Below are positions 61,144-64,000 of a stretch of DNA of 64,000 nt, one piece after another. The notes beneath the pieces are model-generated. The model had not been told where the DNA came from. It worked only from the letters and a program-made list of their open reading frames with translations, and ran no database searches. A program made the translations under genes and the position numbers. Source of the DNA: Myxococcota bacterium. GTDB taxonomy: Bacteria; Myxococcota_C; UBA6777. The DNA is taken from NCBI GenBank assembly GCA_023150835.1, contig JAKLKB010000012.1, positions 1 to 64,000 on the forward strand, read 5' to 3'. Every line of letters begins with the position of its first letter. Within the stretch, counting starts at the first letter, position 1.

Positions 61144-64000
61144 CTATCGAGCGGGTGGCGGCCAAGGTAGCGGCCTTTGATGTGCAGGCAAGGGCGAACT
61201 TTCAGGCTTGGGGGCGTTGAGTTGTCGGCTCAACTCATCAGGTGTGTCTTTGGTGGAAAGTACGACAGACTCGGATTGTCCGCTTTGTAGGTTGGTGGCC
61301 CGAAGCGTCAAGAGGCACTCGTTGCTGAGTTTAAATTGAAGCTCGACTTTGTGGACACCTTTGGGAGCGGGCTGTATGCCTGCAAGATGCAAGGTTCCAA
61401 GGTATTCGTTTTCTAGGGCGTTTTGGCTTTCGCCTTGGAATATCGGCAAATCGAGTACGGTCTGGTTGTCGCGGGTGGTTGCGGTGACGAAGTTCTTTTC
61501 AAACGGCAGCGGTGTGTTGGCAGCGATCACAGGAACAAAGCGCCCTCCGGGAAGGCCGATGCCGATCGGCAACGCCAGAACATCGATCAAACGAACCGCG
61601 TTCTTTTTGCCGAAGGAGTGGGCCAACAGAGCCGTCCCGATCGCTACAGCCTCGTCAGGATGGACGTTTCGGTGAGGCGGCTTGCCGAAATAAGCCGTCA
61701 GGCGCTCGTGAATCAAGGGCATCCTTGTCATCCCACCCACAAGAAGAACTTCATCGATATCTTCTTTCTTTAATTCACGCGCTTTCATCACGGCTTCACA
61801 GACGCGCAGAGTCTCTTCGACAAGGCCCTTGACAAGGGAGTTTAGAGCATCGCGTGTGATCTCTTGCTCAAGATGGATGGGCTTTCCGCCCCGCTGCAAC
61901 AGGTACGGGATGTTGATCCGTGTGCGTTTCTCCATCGACAGATCACACTTGGCTTTTTCGCAAGCATCCCGAACCCGCTGCATCTGGATCGGATCATTGC
62001 GAAGATCGATCTGGGTCTCTCGATAGAAGTCGCGGATCACGTGATCGATCAAGATGTTGTCAAAGTCGACTCCGCCCAAAAAAGTATTTCCGCCCGTCGA
62101 GATCACTTCAAACACATCTTTATCGACTTCGAGCACAGAAGCATCGAAGGTTCCGCCGCCCAGATCGTACACCAACAGGCGCTGTTGGATCCCACGCCCG
62201 AAGCCGTACGCAAGCGCCGCTGCCGTCGGCTCGTTGACGATACGCTCGACTCGCAGACCTGCCAACAAGCCCGCATCTCGGACGGCTTGGCGTTGTTGAT
62301 CGTTGTAGTGTGCTGGGACACTAATCACCGCACGATGAACGGGCTGGTGCAGGTATTCTTGTGCGATATCCCGAATCTCCGCAAGAATCAGCGCAGATAT
62401 CTGTTCGAGCGTAAAGGTCTTTTGATCGATGTATACCGCCGACCCGCCTTCGGACGTTTCGACGATGCTGTAGAGAAAACGATCTTTGATCAACTGTACA
62501 ATCCGCGAGCGATACTTTCGCCCGATCAACCGCTTGGCTCCATAGACCGTGTTGCGCGGATTCAACATCATCTGATTTTTAGCGGGGTGGCCGATCAACA
62601 GCTCGTGTTCGTCACTAAAAGCCACGATCGATGGGATCGTATTGTATCCAAAGCGCGACGGGATGACCTTGGGTCGGCCCTCTTCGACGATCGCACAACA
62701 ACTGTTTGTAGTCCCTAGATCGATGCCGATAATCGGGCCTGTCAGGGGGATATCTTCGATCTTTCCTTGGAAAAACAGCAGTTCCTCGCGGTGCGAAGAC
62801 AGCGACGCAAACTGCATCATCGTGGGATTCACCGCCTGCCCTTGGAGTGTCGGCATCGGCATCGTGCCGCTTGGAGTGTTGGTAGGAGACACGCTTGGGT
62901 TAGCGATGCTGATCGGTGCGGATGCAGCGGGAAAACCACTTCCACCGGTGGGAGGGGTCACGTCTTGAGCAGGCGACACTTTTGGATTTGCAGCGCGGGC
63001 AGCGAGCGGCCCCCCCAAAAGCGGCGTCGCTTCGGTCGGGGCATGGGGCGAGAGCGGACTCCCAAAAAGCGGTGTTGTTTCGGTCGGTGCATGGGGCAAG
63101 AGCGCCCCCGAAAGCATCGGCGTCACTTCGGTCGGATGCGAAGAAACCGTGTGCCCCGTCAAAACAGGCGTGACCTGCGTTGGTGCATCCGAAGAAGGCA
63201 GACTCCCCGCCAACGCCCCCCCCAAGGGGGCCTGAAAGGACGGTGCCCCAAGTGTTGGCCGTTGCATCGCGCCTGTTCGCGAAAAGATGCTCGGTTGTGG
63301 AGGGCGTGGCGGCTGTGGCGAAGCTTGCGGCAGCGAAGACAACGGTTGCGAGGATTGCTGCGATTGCGGAGAGGACGACAGCAACGGCGATTGCGGCGAC
63401 TGTTGCAAGGATTGTTGCGGCTGTGGTGAGGGCGACAGCAACGGCGGCTGTGGTGGTTGTGCAGATTGTGGTGGGGACGTTCGAGAGAGAGCGGGTGGTA
63501 GATGCGATGGCTGCGGAGAGTACGATGGTTGCGGAGATTGTGGCGGTGGAGTTCCTTCGCGTCCAAACGGCGGAGGCGACGAAGGAACAGGGCGTCCGAG
63601 TACTGGAGCTGGTTCCGAGGGGGGGTAGGTAGAACGAGAGATGGTCTCCGGTGGAAAGAAACTGCCTTGGATCACGGGTGGAAGATTCGCTTGCAAAGAC
63701 ACAGGAGCAGGCGTTGGGGGCATCGGGGAGGCGCTTGGCGGTGGAGCTGTACGAGGGAGGCGATTTCCGAGATCGGGATCACCGCTACCACCGAGTATCG
63801 GGGAGGCACTTGGCGGTGGAGCTGTACGCGGGGGCTGCGACCGGTGGGGAGGCGTGAACGTAGGGATGATCGCAGAGGACTCCATCGGCAAAGGAAACTC
63901 ATCGCCGATAGGTTGTTCTTCTCCTGCTGAGCGAAAAAGCGACGGATTGTGCGGGTAGGTTGCAGGAGGATTGGGGGGAGGCGTTGCAGAAAACACAGGT
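61144..64000 (-). CDS. Hsp70/DnaK-like protein with long Pro-rich N-terminus (5' end off window)
   Basis: At least 950 residues; the reading frame is still open at the window edge (a GTG at 63996 is possible), so it is partial at its N-terminus. About 400 residues of Pro/Ser/Gln-rich sequence come first, with repeats of PTE(V/T/A)TP(M/L)(L/F) ([36 protein letters not shown]). A complete Hsp70 ATPase domain follows: [74 protein letters not shown]. Only the beta part of the substrate domain is present; the helical lid is missing. Possibly a signalling or scaffold chaperone whose Thr-Pro motifs could be phosphorylated. Confidence 0.88.
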   Translation of the reverse strand, partial: PVFSATPPPNPPATYPHNPSLFRSAGEEQPIGDEFPLPMESSAIIPTFTPPHRSQPPRTAPPPSASPILGGSGDPDLGNRLPRTAPPPSASPMPPTPAPVSLQANLPPVIQGSFFPPETISRSTYPPSEPAPVLGRPVPSSPPPFGREGTPPPQSPQPSYSPQPSHLPPALSRTSPPQSAQPPQPPLLSPSPQPQQSLQQSPQSPLLSSSPQSQQSSQPLSSLPQASPQPPRPPQPSIFSRTGAMQRPTLGAPSFQAPLGGALAGSLPSSDAPTQVTPVLTGHTVSSHPTEVTPMLSGALLPHAPTETTPLFGSPLSPHAPTEATPLLGGPLAARAANPKVSPAQDVTPPTGGSGFPAASAPISIANPSVSPTNTPSGTMPMPTLQGQAVNPTMMQFASLSSHREELLFFQGKIEDIPLTGPIIGIDLGTTNSCCAIVEEGRPKVIPSRFGYNTIPSIVAFSDEHELLIGHPAKNQMMLNPRNTVYGAKRLIGRKYRSRIVQLIKDRFLYSIVETSEGGSAVYIDQKTFTLEQISALILAEIRDIAQEYLHQPVHRAVISVPAHYNDQQRQAVRDAGLLAGLRVERIVNEPTAAALAYGFGRGIQQRLLVYDLGGGTFDASVLEVDKDVFEVISTGGNTFLGGVDFDNILIDHVIRDFYRETQIDLRNDPIQMQRVRDACEKAKCDLSMEKRTRINIPYLLQRGGKPIHLEQEITRDALNSLVKGLVEETLRVCEAVMKARELKKEDIDEVLLVGGMTRMPLIHERLTAYFGKPPHRNVHPDEAVAIGTALLAHSFGKKNAVRLIDVLALPIGIGLPGGRFVPVIAANTPLPFEKNFVTATTRDNQTVLDLPIFQGESQNALENEYLGTLHLAGIQPAPKGVHKVELQFKLSNECLLTLRATNLQSGQSESVVLSTKDTPDELSRQLNAPKPESSPLPAHQRPLPWPPPAR

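Overview
The window reads as a chromosomal segment of a Gram-negative bacterium of the Myxococcota / former Deltaproteobacteria type. This placement is inferred from gene content only: a large soluble Ser/Thr-kinase–ATPase–TPR regulator, many Cys-rich or Asp/Gly-rich outer-membrane lipoproteins, a MopE-like C-D-G-x-D-N-x-C-D-G motif in a PilY1 protein, several large outer-membrane barrels, and a DnaK-like protein with a long Pro-rich extension. No rRNA or tRNA gene and no complete insertion sequence was recognised.

Layout. 1-382: four 51-bp tandem repeats. 383-5951: a Bat-type cluster (BatD-like, BatA, BatB, and a TPR protein), interrupted by one opposed membrane protein and a repeat-rich spacer. 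6027-12351: an Omp85/surface-antigen protein and a 1345-residue kinase/ATPase/TPR regulator. 12444-18264: a metal-peptidase-like lipoprotein, then a family of formylglycine-generating-enzyme (FGE)-fold genes in three states (intact, C-terminal fragment, nonsense-interrupted copy), with a small helical gene between them. 18663-21995: nucleoside hydrolase, then an hsp20-hsp20-htrA stress cluster. 22843-27847: a large barrel, then dapA, dapB, folK and a Cys-rich membrane protein (lysine/peptidoglycan and folate steps). 28234-39077: secretin gspD facing a minor-pilin operon, fimT-pilV-pilW-pilX-pilY1. 39311-43696: YkgJ-like Cys-cluster protein, processive GT2 glycosyltransferase, diacylglycerol-kinase-like protein and a small membrane protein. 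43798-48838: Cys-rich lipoprotein, RecT/Erf-like recombination protein, NTF2-like lipoprotein, DUF429 protein. 49212-54662: two DsbA-family genes, the first carrying SEVEN complete DsbA-like thioredoxin domains in one membrane-anchored chain. 55184-59980: two lipoproteins plus an outer-membrane barrel. 60091-64000: glutathione synthetase and an edge-truncated Hsp70-like protein.

How the parts may work together. Much of the window concerns the envelope: Bat VWA proteins, Omp85, barrels, T4P minor pilins, the T2SS secretin and lipoproteins. Several exported products are very rich in cysteine pairs (PilY1, PilX, the 43798 and 55184 lipoproteins). The heptad DsbA, its single-domain partner and GshB would suit a cell with a heavy demand for extracytoplasmic disulfide chemistry; this link is inference.

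The sequence is full of short duplications. Some lie inside genes (39-bp, 21-bp, about 570-bp units). Others sit on gene boundaries: a tripled Shine-Dalgarno/start module at dapB, and multiplied stop-codon segments at the ends of the ykgJ-like gene and gshB. Palindromic dispersed repeats (GTAGGGGC...GCCC types) fill most of the longer spacers. The multi-DsbA protein is the best candidate for an undescribed system; the boundary duplications and the FGE family are next.
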